Positions 20,144-28,443 of a stretch of DNA of 64,000 nt are shown here, in pieces. Position numbers and translations under genes: made by a program. The notes beneath the pieces were generated by a model, which made no database searches, had not been told where the DNA came from, and was given only the letters and a program-made list of their open reading frames with translations. Source of the DNA: Marinobacter salsuginis (GTDB taxonomy: Bacteria > Pseudomonadota > Gammaproteobacteria > Pseudomonadales > Oleiphilaceae); NCBI RefSeq assembly GCF_009617755.1, contig NZ_BGZH01000001.1:868001-932000 (forward strand). Reading direction: 5' to 3'. Within the stretch, counting starts at the first letter, position 1, and every line of letters begins with the position of its first letter.

Positions 20144-20409
20144 TGACAGCCGCTCTCTACATCACGATCGCCATGGTGACTCTGGCCGCATTGCTCAACG
20201 TCTACCGGCTGATCAAGGGACCCGATGCTCCAGATCGTGTTCTGGCACTGGACACGCTTTACATCAACGCCATCGCTCTGATCATCCTCCTCGGCATCAC
20301 CCTGGGTACCCGCATGTACCTGGAAGCAGCTCTGCTGATCGCGGTAATGGGCTTTGTCGGGACCGTTGCCATGGCCAAGTATCTCAAGCGAGGCAGTGTC
20401 ATTGAATAG
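20140..20409 (+). CDS. mrpF: Mrp antiporter subunit F
   Basis: 89 residues in three membrane helices (LYITIAMVTLAALLNVYRLI, LYINAIALIILLGITLG, ALLIAVMGFVGTVAMAKYL). The motif GPDAPDRVLALDTLY between the first two is typical of MrpF/MnhF/PhaF. It overlaps mrpE by four bases (ATGA) and is separated from mrpG by 39 bases with an AGGAGA site. It is a small structural subunit of the Na+/H+ antiporter complex. Confidence 0.94.
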   Translation: MMTAALYITIAMVTLAALLNVYRLIKGPDAPDRVLALDTLYINAIALIILLGITLGTRMYLEAALLIAVMGFVGTVAMAKYLKRGSVIE

Positions 20410-20448
20410 TCCCGTTTTCTATCCTTCACCTGCAGGAGAAATGTCACG

Positions 20449-20781
20449 ATGAGCCTGGTTGCGGAATACCTCATATCAGCGCTGCTGCTACTGGGTGGCG
20501 CTTTTACGCTGATAGGCGCCATAGGTCTTGCCAGACTTCCGGATTTCTTCACCCGCCTGCATGGCCCAACAAAAGCCACAACAGTGGGCGTTGGCGCGAT
20601 CATGCTGAGCTCCGTGTTTTATTTCAGTGCCAATGGCGCAGGAATCGGTATCTCAGAAATCCTTATCACTGTGTTTCTGCTGATGACCGCCCCGGTAAGT
20701 GCAAACATTCTGGCCAAGGCAGCGATGCATATCGGCGTCAAAACCATGGAAAATACCGAGGGTAACCCCTGGGACCAGTGA
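20449..20781 (+). CDS. mrpG: Mrp antiporter subunit G
   Basis: 110 residues, last gene of the mrp operon, start after GCAGGAGAAA. Three helices are visible (YLISALLLLGGAFTLIGAIG, VGVGAIMLSSVFYFSAN, EILITVFLLMTAPVSANILA). The segment LARLPDFFTRLHGPTKATT, with the conserved DFFTRLHGPTKA, marks MrpG/PhaG. The set A(B)-C-D-E-F-G is thus complete and all genes look intact. No strong terminator follows before the ppnP promoter. Confidence 0.94.
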   Translation: MSLVAEYLISALLLLGGAFTLIGAIGLARLPDFFTRLHGPTKATTVGVGAIMLSSVFYFSANGAGIGISEILITVFLLMTAPVSANILAKAAMHIGVKTMENTEGNPWDQ

Positions 20782-20817
20782 AAACCCTGATCGAGCATCC
20801 TGATCAGCATTTTGTCA

Positions 20818-20845
20818 TTGGAGTTCAAGAAAATTGCCGTATAGT
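20818..20845 (+). promoter_or_regulatory. Predicted ppnP promoter
   Basis: TTGGAG (20818-20823), a 16-bp spacer and TATAGT (20840-20845) lie 32 bp before the ppnP start. The -10 matches five of six consensus bases. This suggests ppnP is expressed separately from the mrp operon. Confidence 0.45.
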
Positions 20846-20877
20846 AGGCTCCCAAACTTATTCGAGGAGCCCAGCAC

Positions 20878-21159
20878 ATGCTGAAAGTAAATGAATATTT
20901 CGATGGCAAGGCAAAATCCATCGCCTTCCAGACCTCTACCCTACCTGCCACGGTCGGCGTCATCAGCCCCGGCGAGTATGAGTTCGGCACCAGCAAGAAA
21001 GAAACCATGACCGTCATCAGTGGCGCTCTGACCGTCTTGCTGCCGGGCATGGACGAGTGGATGACCTATGGTGCGGGCGAAAGTTTCGATGTCGCGGGCC
21101 AGGCCAGTTTCAAGGCCAAGACCGATATCGATACCGCCTATCTTTGCACCTACGAGTAA
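20878..21159 (+). CDS. ppnP: Pyrimidine/purine nucleoside phosphorylase PpnP (YaiE)
   Basis: 93 residues, the normal size for this small cupin-fold enzyme. It uses phosphate to split nucleosides into base and ribose-1-phosphate. Family segments are [49 protein letters not shown] and [19 protein letters not shown], with the ending DTAYLCTYE. It stands alone with its own promoter and terminator. The start follows CGAGGAGC. Confidence 0.94.
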   Translation: MLKVNEYFDGKAKSIAFQTSTLPATVGVISPGEYEFGTSKKETMTVISGALTVLLPGMDEWMTYGAGESFDVAGQASFKAKTDIDTAYLCTYE

Positions 21160-21220
21160 GTGCGCACCTGCGCGTGATTCGACACCTCTGATTATCACGC
21201 CAACGCTGACAGACGTGTCC

Positions 21221-21271
21221 GCAGAGCGAAACGGGATTTGCATCTAAGCCACCGTTCGCTCTGCATTTTTT
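21221..21271 (+). terminator. Intrinsic terminator of ppnP
   Basis: GCAGAGCGAA-A-CGG (21221-21234) pairs with CCGTTCGCTCTGC (21252-21264) and is followed directly by ATTTTTTC. This is a strong rho-independent terminator shape, about 60 bases past the ppnP stop. Confidence 0.88.
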
Positions 21272-21363
21272 CACTGTTACCGGTTCCTGTTTCAGCCAAA
21301 CTGTGTCAGATTTATTCCTGTTTCTCGCGATAACACCAACAACTGGGAAAGAGGAAACAGGTA

Positions 21364-23007
21364 ATGGCACAGACCCGCATTCTGCCCCCGGCTGAAAACG
21401 CCTACGAGTACCCGCTGCTGATCAAACGACTCCTGCTGTCCGGCCCCAGGTATAACCCGGACCAGGAAATTGTCTACTCCAACCGCAGCAAGTACACCTA
21501 CACAGATCTGGTTGAGCGCATCCACCGCCTGGCCAACGCACTGACCGATGCCGGCGTGAAGCCGGGTGATACCGTTGCAGTGATGGACTGGGATACGCCC
21601 CGGTACCTCGAGTGTTTCTTTGCCATTCCGATGATTGGGGCGATTCTGCACACGGTCAACATCCGGCTGTCTCCGGATCAGATTGTCTACACCATGAACC
21701 ACGCCGAAGACGACGTGGTACTGGTACACGACGACTTCCTCCCGATCATTGACGCGGTCAAGGGCGAGATCAAAACGGTCAAGACCTGGATTCAGCTCAC
21801 CGACGACGATGCAGCGAAACAGGCACCGGTTGAAACCATCGGCGAGTATGAGAGTCTGCTGGCCAAGGCGGATAACAAATTCGACTTCCCCGATTTCGAC
21901 GAAAACAGTGTCGCAACCACCTTCTACACCACGGGCACTACCGGCAATCCCAAGGGTGTCTACTTCAGCCACCGACAGCTGGTACTACATACGCTCGCAA
22001 TGACAGGCACCGTAGCGTCGTTCGATGAGATGCCGCTGATGCGCTCCTCGTCGGTTTACATGCCGGTCACCCCGATGTTCCACGTGCACGCCTGGGGTGT
22101 TCCCTATGCCGCCACCATGATGGGCATCAAGCAGGTTTACCCCGGTCGCTACGAGCCGGAGTTGCTCGTCGACCTTATCAAAGAGCATAAAGTCACCTTC
22201 TCCCACTGCGTGCCCACCATCATGCAGATGATGATGGGCACAGAGTCCATCAAGACCGCCGATTTGAGTAACTGGCACGTGCTGATCGGCGGCAGCGCGC
22301 TGACTAAAGGTCTGTGCGATGCCGGGGCCAAGCTTGGCATCAAGATGTTCACCGCCTACGGCATGTCCGAGACCTGCCCGCTGCTGTGCGCTTCCCACCT
22401 GAAGCCGGAAGACCTGGAGTTGCCTCTTGAGGAGCAAACCGCAAAACGCGTGAAGACCGGTATTGCAACGCCCATGGTTGAACTGGAAATCGTGGATCCT
22501 GAGGGCAACCCGGTACACCACGACGGCGAGGCGAAGGGTGAAATCGTGGCACGCGCCCCCTGGTTGACCCAGGGCTACTTCAAAGAGCCCGAGAAAGGCG
22601 AACAGCTCTGGGAAGGCGGCTGGCTACACACCGGCGACGTTGCTTCCATGGAGCCCGACAACACCATCACCATCAAGGATCGCATCAAGGATGTGATCAA
22701 GACCGGTGGTGAGTGGCTGTCGTCACTGGACCTTGAAAACCTGATCAGCCAGCATCCGGCCGTCGCCGGCGCTGCCGTGGTGGGTGTGCCCGATGAAAAA
22801 TGGGGCGAGCGTCCTCACGCTCTGGTTACCCTCAAGCAAGGTGAACAAGCCAGTGTCGAGGATATCCAGAACCACCTGAAGCAGTTTGTGGAGAGTGGCG
22901 AGATCAATAAATGGGCAATCCCCGAGCATATTGATTTTGTCGAGGATATTCCGAAGACCAGTGTTGGCAAGATCAACAAGAAGCTGATTCGGGATCAGTT
23001 GCAGTAA
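21364..23007 (+). CDS. alkK: AlkK-like medium-chain fatty-acid-CoA ligase
   Basis: 547 residues, the same length as AlkK of the pseudomonad alkane operon. It activates fatty acids to acyl-CoA with ATP through an acyl-adenylate. The AMP-binding signature YTTGTTGNPKGVYFSHRQ, the A5 motif TAYGMSETCPL, the A7/A8 region WLHTGDVASMEPDNTITIKDR and the catalytic C-terminal lysine context KTSVGKINKKLIRDQL are all intact. The N-terminus (NAYEYPLLIKRLLLSGPRYN) fits the AlkK/FadK group rather than FadD. It likely serves the alkane pathway started by AlkB, though the genes are 14 kb apart. A terminator follows. Confidence 0.88.
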   Translation: MAQTRILPPAENAYEYPLLIKRLLLSGPRYNPDQEIVYSNRSKYTYTDLVERIHRLANALTDAGVKPGDTVAVMDWDTPRYLECFFAIPMIGAILHTVNIRLSPDQIVYTMNHAEDDVVLVHDDFLPIIDAVKGEIKTVKTWIQLTDDDAAKQAPVETIGEYESLLAKADNKFDFPDFDENSVATTFYTTGTTGNPKGVYFSHRQLVLHTLAMTGTVASFDEMPLMRSSSVYMPVTPMFHVHAWGVPYAATMMGIKQVYPGRYEPELLVDLIKEHKVTFSHCVPTIMQMMMGTESIKTADLSNWHVLIGGSALTKGLCDAGAKLGIKMFTAYGMSETCPLLCASHLKPEDLELPLEEQTAKRVKTGIATPMVELEIVDPEGNPVHHDGEAKGEIVARAPWLTQGYFKEPEKGEQLWEGGWLHTGDVASMEPDNTITIKDRIKDVIKTGGEWLSSLDLENLISQHPAVAGAAVVGVPDEKWGERPHALVTLKQGEQASVEDIQNHLKQFVESGEINKWAIPEHIDFVEDIPKTSVGKINKKLIRDQLQ

Positions 23008-23028
23008 ACCGGCCGAACGCTGAAGACT

Positions 23029-23063
23029 GGGGCCAGATGAAGGCTTTCATCTGGCCCCTTTTC
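23029..23063 (+). terminator. Intrinsic terminator of the alkK-like gene
   Basis: GGGGCCAGATGAA (23029-23041) pairs with TTCATCTGGCCCC (23046-23058), with a 4-base loop, and is followed by TTTTCATTTC. It lies between convergent genes, directly after the ligase gene. Confidence 0.88.
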
Positions 23064-23067
23064 ATTT

Positions 23068-24321
23068 CTATAGCCCGGAAAACGTAAAATCCACCTCAGG
23101 CTTACGGCCGTCAATAATGTCCGCAAGCGCGGCGGCGGAGCCACAGGAATGGGTCCACCCCAGGGTGCCGTGCCCGGTGTTCAGGTAGAGGTTGGCAAAG
23201 TGGCTCTTTCCGATGTAGGGCACATTGGAGGGAGTTGCCGGCCGCAGACCGGTCCAGAATTCGGCCTGGTCCCAGTAGCCCGCCTCTGGCATAACTTCCG
23301 CAGTGCGCCGGACGATGGCGCGACAACGGGTGTAATTCAGTTTCCGGCTGTAGCCACTGAGTTCTGCCGTGCCTGCCACACGCATGCGATCGCCCAGGCG
23401 TGAGAATACCAGCTTGTACTCATCGTCGGTCAGGCTGACCTGGAACGCCGCCTCTTCGTTTTTCACCGGCACGGTAATCGAATAACCCTTGGCCGGATAG
23501 ATGTTCAGGAAAATGCCCAGCTGCCGGGCGAGTGCCGCACTGAAACTCCCCATGCTCAGCACGTAGGCGTCTGCACGGAGCGTCTCATGGTGGCCGTCGT
23601 GAAGGGTCTGGACGCCAAGCACCCGTTCACCGGCACGCTCGAACGCAAGAATTTCAGTGCCGTACCGGAACTCTACTCCCGCCTCGGCGCAGCGTTTTGC
23701 CAGGTTCTGGGTAAACATCCGGGCATCACCGGACTCATCTTCAGAGGTGTAGGTTGCACCCGCGATCCGGTCCTGGATCGGTTTGAGTGCCGGCTCCAGT
23801 TCAACTGCGCGGTCAGCGTCGATGATCTGCCGGTCACAGCCAAGATCCTGCATGATTCGGGTAGGCTCGATGGCACCGTCAAATTCGGCCGGATTGGTGT
23901 AGAAATGCAGGATACCCTTCTCGAGGTGGTTGTACTCTATACCGGCCTCCTTGCGAAGAGCCTGCAACTGGCTACGGCTGTAGGTGCCAAGGTTCACCAT
24001 CTGGCGGATATTGTGAGCGGCCCTGGCCGACGTGCATTGCCCCAGGAAGGAAAGCGCCCAGCGCCACTGGCTGGGATCCAGCGTTGGCCGGAACAGCAGA
24101 GGCGCATCCGGCTTGGTGAGCCATTTCAACACCTTCAGGGGCGCTGATGGATTGGCCCAGGGTTCGGCATGGGAGACCGAGATCTGCCCCCCGTTGGCAT
24201 AACTGGTCTCCACGCCGGGCTGGTTCTGGCGATCAACCACGGTTACCTGGTGCCCCTGCTTCTGCAGATACCAGGCTGTGGTAATGCCCACAACGCCTGC
24301 GCCCAAAACCAGTATATGCAT
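23068..24321 (-). CDS. dadA: D-amino acid dehydrogenase (DadA-like)
   Basis: 417 residues from the ATG at 24321, which has GGAGG five bases upstream; a frame ten codons longer lacks support. The Rossmann FAD motif LVLGAGVVGITTAWYLQKQG opens the protein. Further DadA segments are VETSYANGGQISVSHAEPWANP, split around the substrate site, and NTGHGTLGWTHSCGSAAALAD at the C-terminus. The enzyme oxidises D-amino acids (typically D-alanine) to keto acids and feeds electrons to the respiratory chain at the inner membrane. No alanine racemase (dadX) is adjacent. Confidence 0.9.
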   Translation of the reverse strand: MHILVLGAGVVGITTAWYLQKQGHQVTVVDRQNQPGVETSYANGGQISVSHAEPWANPSAPLKVLKWLTKPDAPLLFRPTLDPSQWRWALSFLGQCTSARAAHNIRQMVNLGTYSRSQLQALRKEAGIEYNHLEKGILHFYTNPAEFDGAIEPTRIMQDLGCDRQIIDADRAVELEPALKPIQDRIAGATYTSEDESGDARMFTQNLAKRCAEAGVEFRYGTEILAFERAGERVLGVQTLHDGHHETLRADAYVLSMGSFSAALARQLGIFLNIYPAKGYSITVPVKNEEAAFQVSLTDDEYKLVFSRLGDRMRVAGTAELSGYSRKLNYTRCRAIVRRTAEVMPEAGYWDQAEFWTGLRPATPSNVPYIGKSHFANLYLNTGHGTLGWTHSCGSAAALADIIDGRKPEVDFTFSGL

Positions 24322-24465
24322 GCTCGCCTCCGGTCGAACGGAAACCGCCATCCCACAGGATATTCCCGGGGATTTTCGGCCAGATTCCGGTTGATGTGAA
24401 ACTCGGGATTCGTTCTTCGCAGGGTCTATTGTAACGTGAGCATAAGGGAATTGCGTGTTATACCA

Positions 24466-24822
24466 TCAGCCACCGGCGCGCTTGACGATCCACCCTTTCT
24501 GTTCGAGAAGTGGAACCAGGAGGTCCCGCTGGTCGCCCTGAATCTCGACTACGCCGTCTTTTACCGTACCACCGGTGCCGCATTTGGCTTTCAACACCTT
24601 GGCGTAAGCCTTCAGTTCCTTGTCATCCAGTGGAATGCCGGTAATCAGGGTGACACCCTTGCCTTTGCGGCCCTTGGTTTCCCGGCTCACCCGGACAATG
24701 CCGTCGCCGGCCGGCCGCGACGCTGCAGCGCAGGTGCACTCGTTCACCGGGTTACGGCAATCGGGGCACATGCGCCCCTGTTCTGTCGAGAAAACCAGGC
24801 CGCCCTCAGATCGCTTCTTCAT
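24466..24822 (-). CDS. yciH: SUI1/eIF1-like translation factor YciH
   Basis: 118 residues. The SUI1 domain is clear: VRVSRETKGRKGKGVTLITG, then LKAKCGTGGTVKDGVVEIQGD and the C-terminal LLEQKGWIVKRAGG. The N-terminal half has a short Cys cluster, CPDCRNPVNECTC, that could bind zinc. YciH is the bacterial relative of eukaryotic eIF1 and can influence initiation fidelity. It lies on the same strand as dadA and the DUF4136 gene, with short spacers. Confidence 0.93.
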   Translation of the reverse strand: MKKRSEGGLVFSTEQGRMCPDCRNPVNECTCAAASRPAGDGIVRVSRETKGRKGKGVTLITGIPLDDKELKAYAKVLKAKCGTGGTVKDGVVEIQGDQRDLLVPLLEQKGWIVKRAGG

Positions 24823-24857
24823 TCCGTCTCCGTGCCATTCCGGTCTTGCCCGGTCTT

Positions 24858-25388
24858 TTAATCAAGACCGGGGGGATACTTGGTAAACATTTCAGCCACG
24901 ACCTCGTCGATCAGCTCCCTGCGGGTCTCGGGTGACTGGTTTTCATTGAGGTAGCGGCGACTGGCTGCACGCCAGACAACTTCCTTCGACTTGCTGTCCG
25001 CCAGTTCGACCACCAGCTTGCCCTCTTCAATTTCACGCACCGGTGGCGGCGCGGACAAGGCCCAGCCGAAATTTCCGCTACCAAAGCCAAACCCGAGGCC
25101 CAGGCCAGTCTGTTCGAGCCTCTCTTCCGGCACAATCTGCCAGCTTACAAGCAAATCCGCTTCCGCCTCAGGCACCTGTCGCAACGCTTTGCGATTCAGC
25201 TCCCTCTCAACGGCACTGCGTACCCGTGTGCCGTCGAGTGAGGTGAATGACGACTCGTTCGTACCACTGGCAAACGCCCAGGATGAATAATTCCCAAAAA
25301 CCACAGACGAGTTGTAGTCGGTCACCACATTGCTGGCGCAACCGGTCATGGCCAGTGTGACAAGCGCCAACATCAGAAAACGCATCAT
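24858..25388 (-). CDS. DUF4136 lipoprotein
   Basis: 176 residues. The signal peptide MMRFLMLALVTLAMTGC ends in lipobox MTGC. The mature part has YNSSVVFGNYSSWAFASG near the start, VRSAVERELNRKALRQVPEAEADLLVSW in the middle and EVVWRAASRRYLNENQSPETR towards the end, all typical of DUF4136 outer-membrane lipoproteins. The role of the family is not known. The start follows an AGGGCAGAAATC region with a modest ribosome site. Confidence 0.9.
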   Translation of the reverse strand: MMRFLMLALVTLAMTGCASNVVTDYNSSVVFGNYSSWAFASGTNESSFTSLDGTRVRSAVERELNRKALRQVPEAEADLLVSWQIVPEERLEQTGLGLGFGFGSGNFGWALSAPPPVREIEEGKLVVELADSKSKEVVWRAASRRYLNENQSPETRRELIDEVVAEMFTKYPPGLD

Positions 25389-25466
25389 GATTTCTGCCCT
25401 CGGTTGAGAATTCGCTTTTTCAACAGTATACGCTTAGCGGACGCGGTACGATGCCCCCGGGATCCA

Positions 25467-26072
25467 TCACCTTTCAAAACTGTAATCCAGCTTCTGGGCA
25501 TCGCAGAAAGCCCCGAACGCTGCCAGTTGGTCCTCCGGAACCAGCACCCGGGCGCGAACGGACGCGCCATAATCAACAGACTCCACCGATGCACCGTTAA
25601 CGTCGCACCAGTGTCGCAGGGGCTGCTCATCGGCGAAGGACAGGGAAACCAGCGCGTCCGTCATGGGTGTTTGCACCACCCGGTCAACCGCTGACAGCAC
25701 GCTCTCTGCCGCCCCGGCATAGGCCCGCACCAGTCCGCCGGCACCCAGCTTGATCCCGCCGAAGTACCGGATAACCATCACCAGGACATCGCCCATATCC
25801 TTGTGCTGAATCACGTTGAGAATCGGCTTCCCGGCGGTTCCGGAGGGCTCGCCATCGTCGTTCATGGCGGCCTCAGCGGCAGAACCAGGGCGGCCGATCT
25901 GGTAGGCCCAGCAGATATGACGGGCGTCCGGGTGGTCCTGGTGTGCCTGTTCCAGCCAGTCTTTCACCTCCTCCCGGGAACTCACGGGCGCTACCCGGGC
26001 AATGAACCGGCTTTTCTTCACTTCCGTTTCACGCTCAAGGTATCCTGCTGGAACGGGGTAATCTTTTTTCAT
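25467..26072 (-). CDS. yigZ: YigZ/IMPACT-family protein
   Basis: 201 residues from the ATG at 26072 (a GTG two codons earlier is possible). The N-terminal UPF0029/IMPACT domain includes KKSRFIARVAPVSSREEV, HPDARHICWAYQIG, NDDGEPSGTAGKPIL and VLVMVIRYFGGIKLGAGGLVRAY. A DUF1949 ferredoxin-like domain follows. Members are conserved but poorly understood and are linked to translation regulation in eukaryotes. Its start lies 12 bp from the start of a possible divergent small gene. Confidence 0.92.
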   Translation of the reverse strand: MKKDYPVPAGYLERETEVKKSRFIARVAPVSSREEVKDWLEQAHQDHPDARHICWAYQIGRPGSAAEAAMNDDGEPSGTAGKPILNVIQHKDMGDVLVMVIRYFGGIKLGAGGLVRAYAGAAESVLSAVDRVVQTPMTDALVSLSFADEQPLRHWCDVNGASVESVDYGASVRARVLVPEDQLAAFGAFCDAQKLDYSFER

Positions 26073-26084
26073 GGACACCGACCA

Positions 26085-26285
26085 ATGGCCTCTGAAGACG
26101 AATACAACAACCCTGGCACTGCCAAACCCGCAAGAATACGCAAAGCAGCGTGCGGAATTCGCTTTGACGAGGACGAGTTGCAGGAGGGTATCGACTTTTC
26201 CGGCGCGGAGAAACTCAAGCCCTCCGATCCGGAGCCAGAATCAGCCACCGCCGAAAAACACAGGAAGGCGAAGCGTCACCCTTAA
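26085..26285 (+). CDS. Possible 66-residue acidic small protein
   Basis: The frame from ATG 26085 gives a polar protein (MASEDEYNNPGTAKPARIRK, then AACGIRFDEDELQEGIDFSG, ending in a Lys/His-rich tail). Amino acid make-up looks protein-like. However, there is no visible ribosome site, the start lies 12 bp from the divergent yigZ start, and the 3' end overlaps the histidine kinase gene by 45 bp. It could be a leaderless gene or chance. Confidence 0.42.
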   Translation: MASEDEYNNPGTAKPARIRKAACGIRFDEDELQEGIDFSGAEKLKPSDPEPESATAEKHRKAKRHP

Positions 26286-27563
26286 CCCTCCATGCTCGCC
26301 CGCCGCTGCCGCGATCACTCCATCGTGGGCAGCAACAATGTCTCTGGCGATGGCCAGGCCCAGGCCCCATCCCTTGCCGCCGCGGGACTTGTCCGCCCGG
26401 AAGAACGGCTCAAAAAGCTGACCAATCATCTCATCCGCAACGCCTGGCCCTTCATCATCAACCGTCAGACTCAACAAGTCATCGGCCACCGTGACGGCCA
26501 GGTGAACAGCTCTGCCTGGTGGTGTGTGATCCAGGGCGTTTTGAAGGATGTTGTCGATTGCTCGCTGCAGAAGCCCCTCATCACCCAATACCGATGCCCG
26601 CGAGCTTTCAGGCGACACCACGAGCTTGCAGTCCACCCCCTGGTGTTCGGCATAATCGGCCGCATCCGTGAGCACCTGATTGACTACATGTACCAGCCGG
26701 AGGGGCTCGCGCTCAATATTGCCGCCGGCCTCCGTAACCCGGTACAGCGTCAGTATCTGCCCGGTCATGGTTTCGAGCCGCTCGTTCTGGCGCAGAATAC
26801 TCGCCATAAGCTCTTCGTCTGCGCCGGCTTCGTTCGCCAGTTCAATGGCAATACGCTGGCGGGTGAGCGGCGTTCGCAGATCGTGGGAAATATCCCGAAG
26901 CAAGTGTTTCTGGCGATCCAGAAGACTGCAAAGCTGCTCTGTCATGGCATTGAAGGCTGTTGCCAGTTGCCCTACCTCATCCCTGCGTTGCGCGATCTTG
27001 TCGCTGACCCTGAGTGAATTGTCCCCTCCCGCAATCGCGCGGGCGGTGGTTTCCATATGCCGCAGCGGTCTTGATACCATGCGGGCAATCCACCAGCACG
27101 CCAGGGAAATCATCAATAGAGCCAGGCCCAGCTCGATAGCCCGGAAGAACCTGGGGTTGAGCCAGCCGGCGCCCTGCACCCGCGGCCAGGCCACCAGGCG
27201 GTAATCACCGCCCACATCCAGAACCGCCGGTTTCTGCGGGTACCAGCCGGATTTCATTCGGTCGCGAATGAACGAAGGCAGCTTGCCATCATTTTCATCC
27301 TGCTCCAGCAGCACCAGAAACAGTTCAAGACGCTCGCCCTCGTCCCTCAGAAAACGCCAGGCAGCGCTTCGATCACCAGCCTCACGGATAGCGATTGCCT
27401 CCTCGGCCAGATCCCTGAGCCCTGCCTGCCGCTCGATCGCTTCCCGTTCGCGATCCAGGAGCATTCTGGTTGCCAGGTTACTGGCCACCACGGTGACCGC
27501 CATGGCCAGCCAGATGGAGAGGAAGATCCGCCAGAACAGCGGGAACATGGGCCGCTGCTTCAT
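26241..27563 (-). CDS. CpxA-like sensor histidine kinase
   Basis: 440 residues. One N-terminal helix (10-30), a ~110-residue periplasmic part and a second helix (141-161) anchor it in the inner membrane. A HAMP domain (VSRPLRHMETTARAIAGGDN) follows. The phosphoacceptor is H227 in LLRDISHDLRTPLTR. The ATPase domain has an N box (LQRAIDNILQNALDHTP), VDDEGPGVADEMIGQLFEPF and GKGWGLGLAIARDIVAAHDG. It overlaps the response regulator gene by four bases, so they form one operon. CpxA-type kinases sense envelope stress. The signal here is not known. Confidence 0.93.
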   Translation of the reverse strand: MKQRPMFPLFWRIFLSIWLAMAVTVVASNLATRMLLDREREAIERQAGLRDLAEEAIAIREAGDRSAAWRFLRDEGERLELFLVLLEQDENDGKLPSFIRDRMKSGWYPQKPAVLDVGGDYRLVAWPRVQGAGWLNPRFFRAIELGLALLMISLACWWIARMVSRPLRHMETTARAIAGGDNSLRVSDKIAQRRDEVGQLATAFNAMTEQLCSLLDRQKHLLRDISHDLRTPLTRQRIAIELANEAGADEELMASILRQNERLETMTGQILTLYRVTEAGGNIEREPLRLVHVVNQVLTDAADYAEHQGVDCKLVVSPESSRASVLGDEGLLQRAIDNILQNALDHTPPGRAVHLAVTVADDLLSLTVDDEGPGVADEMIGQLFEPFFRADKSRGGKGWGLGLAIARDIVAAHDGVIAAAAGEHGGLRVTLRLPVFFGGG

Positions 27564-28246
27564 TCCGGCACCCGATAGCTGTAACCCAGCCCCCGAACGG
27601 TCTCAATCCGGGGCGGATCGTCGTTGCCCAGCTTTTTGCGAAGGTTACTGATGTGCATATCCAGGGTTCGGTCGTATGCCTCGAGCCGGCGTCCCAGGGC
27701 CCATTGCATCAGGTCCGTTTTGCGTACGACGCTGCCGGCATGGGCCAGCAGGACCTGGAGAACCTCGTATTCGGTGGCGGTCAGTTCCATGGCTACATCG
27801 TTCTGATAAATCCGGCGATGGCCGGGCTCGACTCTCAGATCGCCATAGGTCCGCGCCGCATTGACTTCGGTTTTCTGGTCCCAGGCAATCCGCCGCAACA
27901 GCGCCTGCAGCCGGGCCACCAGCTCGCGAGGGTTGCAGGGCTTGGGAATGTAATCATCAGCACCGACTTCAAAACCCACAATCCGATCGGTTTCATCGCC
28001 TCGGGCAGTCAGCAGCACAACCGGCAGATGCGTCTCTGCCCTCAATTCCCGCAGCACCTCAAGACCACTGATGTCGGGCAACATTATGTCGAGCACGACA
28101 ATATCGCAGTCCTGGCCAAGCGCCAGGGCCAGTCCGTCCCGCCCGTTTGCCGCCTCGCGAACGGTGAACCCCTGATTGGTCAGGTAACGTGCGAGCAGTT
28201 GCCGTAATTCATCATCGTCTTCGACCAGTAACACCCTGTTCTGCAT
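27560..28246 (-). CDS. CpxR-like OmpR-family response regulator
   Basis: 228 residues. The receiver domain has acidic residues VEDDDE at 9-13, phospho-acceptor D53 in VVLDIMLP, the conserved threonine in LLTARG and lysine in YIPKP. The winged-helix DNA-binding domain includes LTATEYEVLQVLLAHAGSVV and YDRTLDMHISNLRKKLG, with ETVRGLGYSYRV at the end. Overall similarity, including ALGRRLEAYDRTLDMHISN, is closest to CpxR. It overlaps its kinase gene by four bases and is transcribed first. Confidence 0.93.
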   Translation of the reverse strand: MQNRVLLVEDDDELRQLLARYLTNQGFTVREAANGRDGLALALGQDCDIVVLDIMLPDISGLEVLRELRAETHLPVVLLTARGDETDRIVGFEVGADDYIPKPCNPRELVARLQALLRRIAWDQKTEVNAARTYGDLRVEPGHRRIYQNDVAMELTATEYEVLQVLLAHAGSVVRKTDLMQWALGRRLEAYDRTLDMHISNLRKKLGNDDPPRIETVRGLGYSYRVPE

Positions 28247-28443
28247 CTTGCCTCTCCAACTGTCGTGCCGGCCACCATAGCTGGATGAAGTCTAACACGC
28301 TCGGGATCTGGTGCCGGACTGGCCCTGCCCGCTTTGCAGAACCTTTACACAGTCACAGACGACGTTCCGGAGGGCCGCCGAGGGTGATCAAAAGCCATGT
28401 TCTGACGTATGGTAACGGGTACACACAGGAGTTTTCCCGCACC

